In this document: positions 1 to 12,600 of the stretch, one piece after another
Layout: the number at the start of each line of letters is the position of its first letter
Numbering within the stretch: the first letter of the stretch is position 1
Origin: Protula sp. h YS-2021
Taxonomy: Eukaryota; Annelida; Polychaeta; Sabellida; Serpulidae
DNA length: 64,000 nucleotides
Assembly: GCA_949752745.1 (NCBI GenBank)
Contig: OX457026.1
Span: 48,245,256-48,309,255, forward strand
Direction: 5' to 3'
The notes under the pieces: generated by a model
The model's database searches: none
What the model saw: the letters and a program-made list of their open reading frames with translations, nothing else
Told to the model about the DNA's origin: nothing
Translations under genes and position numbers: made by a program

Positions 1-585
1 ATGATTTTAATGAAAACATATTGTGTTCTTGAGTACATAAAAATCGATATTAGAACAGAAAATGTATGAGCATTGTCTATGTTACAGTCAAGCTATCAAA
101 TCAGTCGCTTTAAACAGTGTCTGAAAATATCAGGCAAACTGAAATATTTTTGAGAAAGGGATTATAAAAGTACATATTTTGTTAATCAATTGCTAGCTAC
201 AGTATGTATTAAATATTAGGTTTAAAACATGTCTAAAAATACAATTTTGTGGAAATAGATGCAATTTATCACACGAAACAGCTTTTAAAAAGACTTTAAA
301 GGTTTAAAATAGACGGAAAATTGCGGATTTTCTTGATTGAAGATATTAGCACAATATTAAAAACCTTTTCATTGGTAAAGAAAAGTAAAGCGTTTACAAA
401 GAATATAAGCACATATGCTTAAATCATAATTCTATCAGTCTTTTATAATGATAAATTGCAATATATACGATGCATGAGAAAAATTTGACAGTTTGCCTGA
501 ACTTTTAAGTTACTTTATAAAGTGACAGATAGACAGTTTGGCTGTAATATATAACATTGTACTCATGATAACAAATTATTTTTAG

Positions 586-3500
586 TGTCAGAAACAGCAA
601 AAAAAGATAATGGAGATTGCCTCACGGAACTCTCGTTTTGTGGTCTGAGGAAGGTATCTCTTTCTTTCACACCAACTTGCTACATCTTATATGTTATCGT
701 GCTGTGATATAATTACATCGTTGGAAAAATGTAACAGCAGTTAAACCTTTTAACACGCGAAATTTTTTGTGCTGCTTGCAAAATAAATTGCAATTACCTA
801 GATAATTACTACTAACCTTTAGCTGAATAGTTTTAGACCAGCCGACGTATCGTTGGGATGGTTCCGTGCAATCACTTTGTGGCTCAAGATGTGTATATGT
901 ATGTTTGTACGTATGTTAAACTTTTTACAAAATGCTTCTAGTCCCTGAGTTTTGGTCGGATTGTTTTCAAATTTGGTACACATATTCCCTAGGCTTTCCT
1001 CTACCCAACAATGTTTTTATTTAGCGATCTTCTAAAAAAGCGCTAAATTGGCACGACTTTCATAATTTTTGCGCCAAAATTTCGAAACGGATTCCTTTCA
1101 AATTTGATACACATATTCCCTATGTGGTCCTCTAACAAAATATTACTTTTTGGCAATCCGCCAAAAAGCGCCAATGTGGCGCAACTTTCAAAAATTTGGC
1201 GCACAGTTTTGGTCGGATTTGTTTTGGTCGGATTTTTTTGTCACATTTTGTGTTCATGTTGTGTATGAAAATTTTTTTGAAAATACTTTTCCTTCTACAG
1301 TTTTGATCGAATATTTTCGATATTACGCATGAATGTTGCTTAGATCGTACTCTTTCCAAAAATTACTTTTTTGCGGAAATTCCCGAAAGTGCCGAAATTA
1401 CGACACTTATTTTTTTAAAAATGCTTATATCCTGCAGTTTTGATCGCATCTTTTCAGTATTACGCGTGAATGTTTTCAAAAATTACTTTTTTTGGCGTAA
1501 ATTCCTGAAAAGTGCCGGAATTCCGCCACTTTTAATTTTAACAAAAAATGCTTCTACAGTTTTGATTGAATCTTCAATAGAATGCGAAGGCTGTTGTCCA
1601 TGACCCTGGACATGCTTATTCTCTTATGAGTTGTAGAGACTGGTACCTTGACATATGGACTTACTTATAAGGTTAAATTAATCATTGAAATTTTTCCGTG
1701 TCAGCGGTTGCATTAAGCTGACTCAATGATATTAATTTTTAAGATTTCATCACATGACTCGCAAGCCGCTAGCCTACAACAACCAACAGCTTCTGTTTAT
1801 GACGAACCCGAAGAGAGTCGTATGTTTACAATTTTATTTAAATGGCTACTTTGACTTTCAATTCATATATACGTGGTACAAATTTAAGAAATGAGGATTA
1901 CAGCAATTTGTTGAGAAAAGGGATATAGAACAAATAAAGTTGGCACCTGTAACCGAAGTTATTTGTGTGATAAACACTGAAATATTAACGATGAGTTGAG
2001 AGATTATGGTAAACAATTTTGAGAAACAGATAATACCCGTGTTTATGTTCTGTAGAATTCAGGAGCTTACAGGATATGTCACTTGATGAAATAAAGAAAC
2101 AAGTTAAGAGGAAACAAAATTATTTGTGGGATATCTTTAATGGCAAGGTAATTTCCATTTTCAAGGCGTACTGTTTTAAACGTTATTAACTCAGCCGACT
2201 TTGTCGGACTGGGTTAGTCGTATCACTATAGGGGGTTTGAATGTATGTGCGTATGTTAAACATTTTCTTTAAAATACTGGTCCCCCTACAATTTTGCTCC
2301 AGTCGTTTTGATATTACACAGAAATGTTCCCTGGGTGGTTTCCCACTTATCTATTACTTTTTTGATGATTGATGAAAAACTGACAAAATAGCGGCACTTT
2401 TTGTGCCTGTTTTGACCCATTTTTTAAATGCTACTCCTCCTACAGTTTTACTCCAGTCGTTTAGATGTTACTCAGTTATATTTTCCAGGGGTTCGCCTAC
2501 CAGGCTATTATTCTATTATTTCTTTTTGCGGTTCGCCAAAAAAACGGCCGAAATGGCGGAACTTTGAAGTTTGGCAAACACTGGAATAAATGGTAGGAAA
2601 TAACTGAATTGTCAACCCATTCATTTCTCTCAATCTTTTTCAAATAGTTATAAAATTTTAATCAAAAGTTTCTAAGATGCTTCTCCACCTGGACCTTTCG
2701 CAAATAATAAAAAAAATACCGAAATGGTGGAACTTAAAAAAATAATTAATTGTCGGTAAATTCGTGAATCGTCAAAACCCAACCTCAACAACATGCCTTT
2801 TCGGGTAGCTTCCACCCGGGAAAGCTCCTTTTAGTGTGTTAAAATTATGAAAAAGTTACGTTCAGAAACAAAGTTCTTCATTTTTCGCCTAACAGTATTC
2901 GTTTCAGAGTTTTTCTCTCTTTCCTTGTTGGGTGGCGGTTAGCTCAGTCGGTAGACCATTGGCCTTGTAATCCTAAGGTCTCTGGTACGAAACCAGCCCG
3001 GAGAAGAAATCGGAGGATCGGCGTTCGCTCAAATTGCCTTAGCTAAACGACTGCACAACAAAATTCACCATCACGGAATTCGAAATTAGCACAAATGAGT
3101 CTTCCGGCGATCCCTTAAAAAACTCGGCTGGGTTAGGTTCATTTGAGCTGTTGGAGCATATCAGTGAAATATTCCTGTTTATGTACAAGGAGTCGAATAC
3201 CTTGCAAATAAAACGCATGCCTCTCTTATACACCATGCTAAAGATTTTAAATTTGTAAACGCTACTTTGCTAAAATAGGTCAAACGTGTTTAGTTGTATT
3301 TTTCTTTCAGTTGCAAAGTGACTTTCATGATGATTACATGAAAGGAGGACCTTCAAGACGTAAGATTCTTTATAGCAATGCCATTAAAAACGTTTATCAG
3401 TTGGTTCTCTCATATCGTACGTGAATTTAAATTTTATGCTTATTCTCTTTGATATTATTCAAGTAACTAAGTTATATAGACTGTAGGCTGGACTTTTTCG

Positions 3501-3659
3501 TTGTTTTTAAAACATTCACAAAACTAGAAAATTTGATGATGTGGCTTTATGCCTACAGGCAATCTTACATGGACAACTGTGGGTGTAAATTTAAACGAGC
3601 AACAATGTGATGCCGTCACAGACGCCTTAGTTCAAATATTTTGCTGCAGTGATATGACG
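586..3659 (+). CDS. N-terminal exon group of the recombinase-like gene (five small exons)
   Basis: Exons 586-653, 1744-1819, 2056-2147, 3311-3359 and 3559-3659 join in phases 0, 1, 0, 1, 0 with no stop. They encode a polar stretch (SETAKKDNGDCLTEL; VYDEPEES; MSLDEIKKQVKRKQNYLWD) and a segment ending in FCCSDMT. I recognise no domain. Donors are GTATCT, GTATGT, GTAATT, GTAAGA and GTATAG. The phase agreement across five short exons is the main evidence; the first exon could also begin at 592, from a second AG. Because the first visible exon starts mid-codon, the gene begins before the window. Confidence 0.5.
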
Positions 3660-6600
3660 GTATAGTACTCTTATTAAATTATTGGCTAGTATTTATATGG
3701 TGTGTCATTAAAAGTTCATTGTCGTGAACAACTGCGGTACTTCTGATGACTTAATAATACTATGAACGTAAAGAATAATACTGTATATATTAACGACAGT
3801 AGGAAGGGCGTGGTGTGGCCGAGTGGTGAAAGCCACTGGTTATCAGTAGATGTGGAACTGTCCATGTGGGTTCAAATCCCGCCCGTGATCACCTGGGGAT
3901 TCAAACTGCTGTGATACATTACGGTCTAATGTGCATGGTATATAGCAGTAATCTTGCCTGGCTCAATCTGACTTAAAACAACAAATCCAACGACAGTGGG
4001 AACTGAATGTCATGTGGCATATTAATTATTAAGTCAATCTGTTTGCTAAGGTTAATTCCTTAAGTTGAAACTGGTGTAAACTCGACTACAAATTGTATTA
4101 TTAATATGATTACGGTATATGAAACACCATAGCAGTGCAATATCAAGGTTATATGAAGCGGTATAAACCACGCATTTCCTGTAGAATTGAGAAGCATTAG
4201 ACATTATATAGTTATATTTGTCACACGTAAATACTAGGAGTTGTGGCCGCCACTCACCCTCCCGATAATTCCGGTATGTGTAACTCGTTCTTGTAAATGC
4301 GACGGATATTTCATCAGTGGCAGTGCATTTCCACGGCAGCTGCTCGCAGCTCCTATTGGTTATTCTGGCTGTTCCAGGGTTGTACTGGGTCGCTCGGCAC
4401 CAGTGCTTGTGAGGGGTGTTCCACCATGTTGAGTGTGAAAAATTGTAAACACAGAGAAGAGGAAAGGGTGCAATTACTGGTTGTCTTTAAATGTCATAAG
4501 ACCTGTTGTAATAAATGTCAGGGACATTTGTTAAACTACATTTCAAATGGAAAAAGATCAAAAGAATGGGATGTTTCACTTCGCGTTGTGTGATTGTCAA
4601 CTGATCTCACACTAATACCGCCTTATGGGAGAACTTTTTCCCTAAGGCACGCTGCCTTGCTTGTAGCCGTTACCATCCCGCTCGGATCCATTTACCCGCC
4701 ACGCTGCGGTGACAATTCCTGGTGGCAGCGGTGGGATGGGTTAGTACTTGAATGGGTGACCGCTCGGTCCGCTACAAAGTGGTGGCAGCCAGAAAGGGAT
4801 GTTATTCATCCTGGAGCCTCCGAAGAGTGAAGCTTTCGATAACTGATAAAGAGTAGAGCCTGCAGGGAAATGGAAAAAAAGCCGATCGATAAATATGCCC
4901 CCCTTGAAGTTCAGTAGGAAGATGTCCCCTTAAAGAATAGCAAAAAGATAGTAAGGTAGTAGATGTGTGGCGGTTAACCCACAGCTGTAAGGGCATACGA
5001 GGCCAATGTGGTACGGTGTCCCAGAAGTCTGCAAATGTGGGGGAGCAGCCAGGTGTCAACTGACGGTGCAGTTGGTGTGGAGAGGGAAAAGTTGTCACGG
5101 GCAAGCCCGTCACATCTTCTGCTGCTTCCAAACTATCAAAAAGGCACGGTGTTCACCCTGGCCACTGGCTCGAGCTTTTGACTACGGTTTAGAACACTTG
5201 TCCCTTTAACGGAGCAGCTTTGGGACGGGTTACAACTTGGATGGGTGGCAGCTCGGTCCACTACATATTCACTAAATGCTGTATGTTATCTTTCATGTAA
5301 CTTAGTACTACAACTACGTTATGAGGGTACTTTTCCCGGAAACATTGATAATGCTTCAAATGGAAATAAGCGGATTAAGCTACCGCAACAGTCTTGCGTA
5401 CTTGAGTATGCACAGTGAGTATTTTAGCATTAGCAAGCAGCTTTATTTGATGCTAAGCAGCAGTAATAAAAATAATTTAAAAGAATTAGCTAATTTGTTA
5501 TTTGATGTAATACTGTTTTCAAAAGTTATCTAAAATATAATAATGAATGCGCGATACATCTTCACTTTTAGTAAGTAATAATGCGATAAACTGTATGAGT
5601 GAAAGCGAATTACATTCCAAAGAAATTCATGGAAGGTCGTTTAAAAATTAGATACCTTTCATATTTATAGAGAAAACTGGTGAAAGCATTTCAAGGGTTA
5701 CCCTCTTAAATAGAAAGCCTCCCAGGAAGGTATGTCATTCGAAAACATTCGGTTTTCATGTTTAAATATTGATATTTGGCAAGTCTCAATAAGTCTCAGT
5801 CCTGAAGTTTCTATTTTGTGCTCTCCAGTTCCATATCAAAAACAATAATGTAAAAACTCTGTCCCTCTGAATGTATTCGGATTCGAAGTATAATGCTTCA
5901 GTATATATTTTAATGTCTGTTACAGGAACAAAATATACCAGGAGAAGATACCTCAAGGTAGCACATGTGGTTATGTATATGATGATAACTCTTGTAACTT
6001 TACCAAATTTGATTGTTGATAACATGTTTTTAAATTTACAGTTACAATGAATTCTGCATAATTTATGTTGGCGTTTTCCTCATATTGCAATTTAATTTAT
6101 TATGGTAATGCATTATGAGCAATACCCATTCATTTTTGGTTACATTTTTCTGGTATGTATTTCAACACGTTCAAGTGTTATCCTAATACAACTCATTCTG
6201 TTGAATCCAGGAAAGTGAAATGTCCGAAATGTAGCCACGTGACATCTAAACAGCTTCTGGGTTGGCACATGACTGCGAATCACGCCGGTAACTATAGAAA
6301 ATGTGTAACTTATAAGGAAAAATATAAGCACTTATGAGGCTATTCTTGCTGCGATTTATCCGAGCTAATGAAGAACTTAAGATGTTAGTTGATATTTCTT
6401 GGTTGTAATATTTCGGTAACACATCTTCAACAAGCGATTGCAAATTTAAGAGTCTGAAACATGGAATAGAATCATATTTAGTTATAACACTGTAGAGAGT
6501 TTTTGTTTGGGTTTTAGGAAAACAGATTAGCGGGACAATGAAACGAAGACGGTTTGAAACGGTATTAACAATTATGTCTGGCATGGATTATTCTAGAATG

Positions 6601-9600
6601 GATAAAATGCGGACCCAGGATTTGCATATCATACCTTAAAAATATGTGGTTTCTTGACGGTGTGAGTGACAAAATACATATAACTGAAACAATCAGCGTG
6701 TTGAAAACAAAATACCTTTCTATTCAGGGCTCGATATGATTTTGATTCGGTGGTTTTTCCTTTTCGACCAGTTGATGCTTGAAGGCACGCTCTGAACTCA
6801 AACTGAGATCTCCTACCAATGCATGATTTGCTTCCTGTCATCGAAATCCCTATGCTAAGACAAAACATCTAGAATGCTACAACTCATTATCTCAGCGATA
6901 TGACTGATTGACTTGATCCGTTTGAAAATGGGCGGACGCTATGCCATGGCTCAAATAGCATTTTCTGCTCGGGTCTTAAGTACACGATGCTTATAAATGG
7001 GTTCGCCTGAGGCTATAATAAGAACGCAGCTGGTTAATTATCAAAATTGCTGCTTAAACAAATGATATATATGAAATCACACTTAAAACAGTGCGATATT
7101 TTATGCCGCGATTCCGCAAACAAGGGGGTCATATTTTTTGTACAAAAGCGGAGTGTTAGATCACCCGCTCTGGCATAATCTGGCATAAAGGTTTCGGCAA
7201 TTGTAACAAAAGGTTTGTTCTGCTTTCTATATAAAAGCTACAGAAAGACACTGTAATTTAGCAATGTTGATTAATGCGGTCCGAACAAAAATGCCTTTGA
7301 TTTGTTCCATATATAATCGACTGATTTCGTGGCTCAATGCTACTATGTAACTTTTTATATACGCAGGAAAGCGACATTTCCAGGTAGTAAACTTTAGCTA
7401 TTAAGTTAGTAAAAATCCATCTGAACCTGCAGGTTTACCTTTTCAATTAATTACTTTTCTACTTCGGCAAGAGGCACTATGTGTTTATCCTCCACGGTAA
7501 GTTACAGGCGCGTGTATATTGTTTTCCTGTTTTATAACACCTGAAACACTTTATATATTGGTCTAATTCTGTCCAACTTGTGTTTTTGAGGGCATGAACA
7601 AGTAGAATTTTATTCATTTTTTTCCAGATGCCCTTTTCAATTTTTGTTTTTTATGCATTTTGTAAGTTAAGATTGCCGATTCAGTATTTATTTGTGTTGA
7701 GGTTTGACTTCTGATGATACATAACAAGGTTTCCTGTGCAGTAAATAAAGCCATCTATGGCAAGATATGTAGCCAAGTTTTAACATAACTAATGACAAAA
7801 TATAGAATAATAAATATTCATTATTTAATGTAAAACTTATTAACTTGAGCATTTTATGTACAATCTCATATATTTAGCAAAAGCTATATTTCAACCAATT
7901 AAACTAATAACGTGATACAAAAATTCTGAGAATGTAATGTAAAAATTTAACATTGAGGTTATAGAACAGAACTGTTACACTAAATAGATTGTGCATTGTT
8001 TTAATAGTGACAGTGATTATAGTGGCTGTAGTAGTGATGGATCAGACAGTGAATCGGAATACGAGTACAAAAAGAAAACAAAAAAGGGTAAGGAAATACA
8101 ATTTATTTTGAAAATGTAGACTATTTCAGTTTATACTTGTACTTTGTGTACCAATATTTTTTAAAAATCGGGTATCAAATGCCAAGTTTAATACTGAATT
8201 TACTGAATGTCACTAAAGTCGGACCTTATGGTGGTGAATAGGTTGATATTATTTAAGTGTAAATTTTAATTTATACAGAGATCACTTAACGAAAAAGAGA
8301 TGCGGCTAAAACTTGAATACGGCTAAAATTTAAATACGTAATAACTGTCTGGGGAATAATATAGACAAGACCTAATGTCTTTAAGAGCCGTTGCTATTAT
8401 CAATTTGTCAATATTTGTGTTTTTCCAAAGGAAAACTATCTCCACTTCTGACAGAAGCTGTTAAGAAATCAAAGACTAAATCAACTGATGATGCAAGTTT
8501 TGATAAGAATAGAACGACGTCCAAAAAAGGTTTGTCAGAAAGAAAAAAAAGTATTTCAAGAACAAATCTAAGTTACCAAGCCATTAGGTTCAAATAGTTT
8601 TTTAACTCAGCCGACTTGGCGGACTGGGTTAGTCGTATCACTATAGGGGGCTTGAATGTATGTGCGTATGTTTTAAAATGCTACTCCTCCTACAGTTTTT
8701 CTCCAATTGTTTCGATATTACGCAGGAATGTATCCTGGATGTTTCCCCAGGATGGCTATTACTTTTTTTGACGATTGACGGAAACATAACAAAATTACGA
8801 CACCTTTTGTGCCCGTTTTGACCCATTTCTAAAATGCTACTCCTGCAGTTTTACTCCAACCGTTTAGATGTTATGCAGGAATGTGTTCACCAAAACTGCC
8901 GAAATTGCACATTTTTGAAGTTTGGCAAAAACTGGAGTAAATGGTTATAAATTACTGAATTGTCAAATCATTTATTTCATGTCAGAATCCAACCTGTCCA
9001 ACCATCTTTCGTTCCTTGTTCTCTTTTCTTTTTCACAACGAAAACTCAATGCTGCTGAAGGCAAAAATAAGCAGGTTTTTTTCTTGTAATAATGCATGCA
9101 TCAGTAACTAGGCTGGGGTCATGTCCTTGGGCATGCTTGTTATGTGTTTCGTAACAAGTTAAGATAAACAAAGCCACCCAACGTCATTTATTATAATATC
9201 AAAACCTTTCAATGTAGGCAACTAGAAAAACATTAAACTGTAAAGTGCGAATTGCAAAATATTTGCATTATTTATTTTCTGAGCTAAAAGTTGCAATACC
9301 AGATAAGATTTGGATTTATCCATGATTATAATGGCAAATATAAAAACTCTGAACGTCCTATGTTGTCTTTTAAGTAATTACTTTTGGTGTTTTATGTGTC
9401 AAATAATATTTTTTGTTATTATTTACGTAATGATCGCGAACTTCAGGGGTATTGAAACACACTCCATGCATAAAAATATGCCAGGTAACATGTTGTGCAT
9501 TGGTGCCTTGTGCAATAAAAATTAACTTCAACACATAATAATGTGAATTCATTTTGTTTTGATTTCAGACGGTAATGAAAAGCATTCTAAAGTTGGGGGT

Positions 9601-12600
9601 TCAAACACATGTCAGGCGTCTAAATCCAAACAAGCAATGGAAAGGCAGCGAGTAGCGAAGTGTCGCATTGGATCTGCCAAACGTAAGTCTTAAATCATGC
9701 TAGCCTAAGGCTGTCACGAAGTCATCCACTTACATGTATGAAGGGATCGAAGCGAATAATTATTCGAATGTGTATTCTCTGATGGGAATTTGAAACACTT
9801 GAAAGAACAAGTCGTGCCAAATTTTCCACATGAAACTGTTATATGAGGAACCAATGTAGTGATTATTCCAGAGCGAGGAATTTATTTTATCGTACCCTTT
9901 CGTCAAAAATGCTTTACGATTTGAGACAATAAAACTTCATTTAACCTTTCGAAAGGTAACCTATAAATAGCACTGACTTTTTTAAAAATCTCCCACTATA
10001 CTTTGAGATAACACAGTTAAATGTGGATGCGAGATATTTAACTCCATGTTTTGTTTCCTAATGACTGAAGTTGCTTTAAACGTGTAGTTTAAAACATAGT
10101 GAGCAGTAAAAAGCACTTATATGCTTAGAAGTAGTAAAACGTCACACATTAAATTCCTTCACAAAAGAGAAGTACGTAAGATGAGAAATATAGAGTAATA
10201 TAAGCAAGTTTTATCGTTGACTTCATTTGAATCGACTCTAATTATTTCTGTCGCTGGTATAGATATATAGGTGTAGAATCGATCTGGTTTTAACAGTCAA
10301 AGTCTCACCAGACGTGTTTTAAATAATTATGTATATGTATTAATTTTTACAGTTAAGCGATCGGGACTTTGCCCGAACTGTGGTCAGTACCGATCAAATG
10401 TAAAGCGACATTTACCAAAATGCAAAGGCAAAGATGCTAAACACAGTCGTCCCGCAAGGCAATGTCCGTTATGTGATGAACGCGAAAACAAAATTGTGCG
10501 TTTACGTTTTCACTTAAGGAATTTTCACGGTAGACGTACAAAAAATGATCTTGATCGCTTAATGGAACTTGAGCGTTGTAAACGTTTGGGTTTGCCAGTG
10601 AATTGTGGAGAAAATGGCGCCATTGCAACAGAAAATGCAAAAGACGATGCCCAAATTGACCACAATATTACAAAGGTGTTGTCAGAAATTAACTGTTATG
10701 ATTACGTAAGGGACAGGAAAGACAATGGTAAAACAGAGCAAAATTCAAGGGCTGCCCTCCAGCAGGTAAAAGATATTTTCACAATTTGCGATATTACAAG
10801 TTTTACACAACTGACGGAAGTTGATGTTATGAATAAAATAAGAAGTCGCTTGGTTGTTAATGCCGTTGCTGAAGGGAAATATGCACCATCAACTGTGAAA
10901 CTCTGGGTGTGGAACCTGCGGGATGTTACAGAATTTTATTGTGACACCGTGAATTCCAATATGAACATGTCACTGCTCTTACGCAACGTGAAGAAATGGG
11001 CACGAAAACTGCTTCGCAATGACACAAAACTTCGCGCAGAACGACAGCTGGAAAAACAACGTAAGTTTGGGATTATTTAGTTGTTTTCTGGGGAAAAATC
11101 TTTTTATATTATCTTTTTGATAAATGAATGTACAATGGGTTTCAATCGCTTTAGGCTTATTTTTCCATTTTCTTTGTTTATGGATCATGTACCTCCCTTT
11201 AACTATAAGTATGTAACATATTCTTGCGTGTTTATATAACCCGTTATGAAAGACGTTGCATAATTTACTGTATTTGTCTAGTCTTTAAAATATAACAGAT
11301 TAAAAATAGCATTGTCATTGCTTAAAAAAATAGGACCATATTTTTCTTATGCATAATAATGTTTCCCAAAAATTATATAGTATATAGATTTTTCTCCTTT
11401 TTACGTCATCAGTGCAGTTGCAAATTATTTTTACAATATGCTCATTCAATTATTTCAGACATGTTCAAGGATAACAAACTAGATTTTCTTTCGGCGTTCC
11501 ATGAGTCACCTTTTGTAGAACAGGCAATAAAGGTGCTAAACAGCAAAAAGAGGTTAGACAGGAACACGCACTCCCTTATAAGAGGTATCTTTTAACATTC
11601 AAATTACATTTACATCTTTCCAATCAATTAAATCAACAATGAACCAAACACATCTTTAATTAATCTAATCTAACTTTAACAGCAATTGAGATTATAGTGT
11701 CGAATATTGCAATACAATAAGTGCTTATTTATTTCAGATTACTTGATGATTGAAATTCTGCTATCAAATGCAAATAGGAGCGGAGGAATAACAAATTTGC
11801 AACGCTCGTCAGTACTGAAGGCAAGACAAGTCGATGTGGATGGTAGCTTCGTTATAACGGTCAGTAGCTATTATGTACAATAAACGATATACATGGTTTT
11901 TCTTTAAACCATTCAATTTTTACACGAAGCAAGTTAAAAAAATACAAATAGCACTTTTGTGCAACAGACGATTTATTTTGGGGTACAAAAGGGGGTAATT
12001 TTAGGTTTTCTTAATTCCTGACCATAATGAGTCCCCATACAATTCAACCAGATTTTAAAAAGAATTTTGCTGAAATGAAAATCATAAAAATAAAAACAAG
12101 AAAGATTATAAGGTCCGTTTGCAATTTCAATCTTTCAGGTACTCGAACATAAGACAGCAGTCTCAGAAGGACCTTTAGAGTTGTCACTTCCAGGGGATGT
12201 GTACACTCGTCTTTTAAGTTACGACTCATTAACTTCTGAGCTCAGGCAAGAGTGGGAGTCACAATCGACAGCATTTTTTAGTGTCTGGGGTGGGGGGTCT
12301 ATTGATGCTTCCTATCTGTCAGTGATCATTGGCAGAAGATTCGCTGAACTTCCAGATGCCCCAGATCATAACATCACAACGACGGAGTTAAGACATTTTG
12401 CGTCGTCATTGGTAAGAATATTTCCTAATTATGAAAGCATATACAAATTTCAAATTATGACTTGATTTGGTGTAAGGGCATTTCATAGCAATAAAAGTAA
12501 AACATCTAGTTGCTGATGAGTTGAATCAATTTAATAGATGTATTGTAATAAACTTACATTCTTCGTTATTCGTCATGAAAACTTGCAAGTATCCTTAATC

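Noticed and set aside
2930..3893. Functional tRNA genes
   Set aside because: The A and B boxes are good, but the acceptor and anticodon stems pair poorly; SINE heads fit better.
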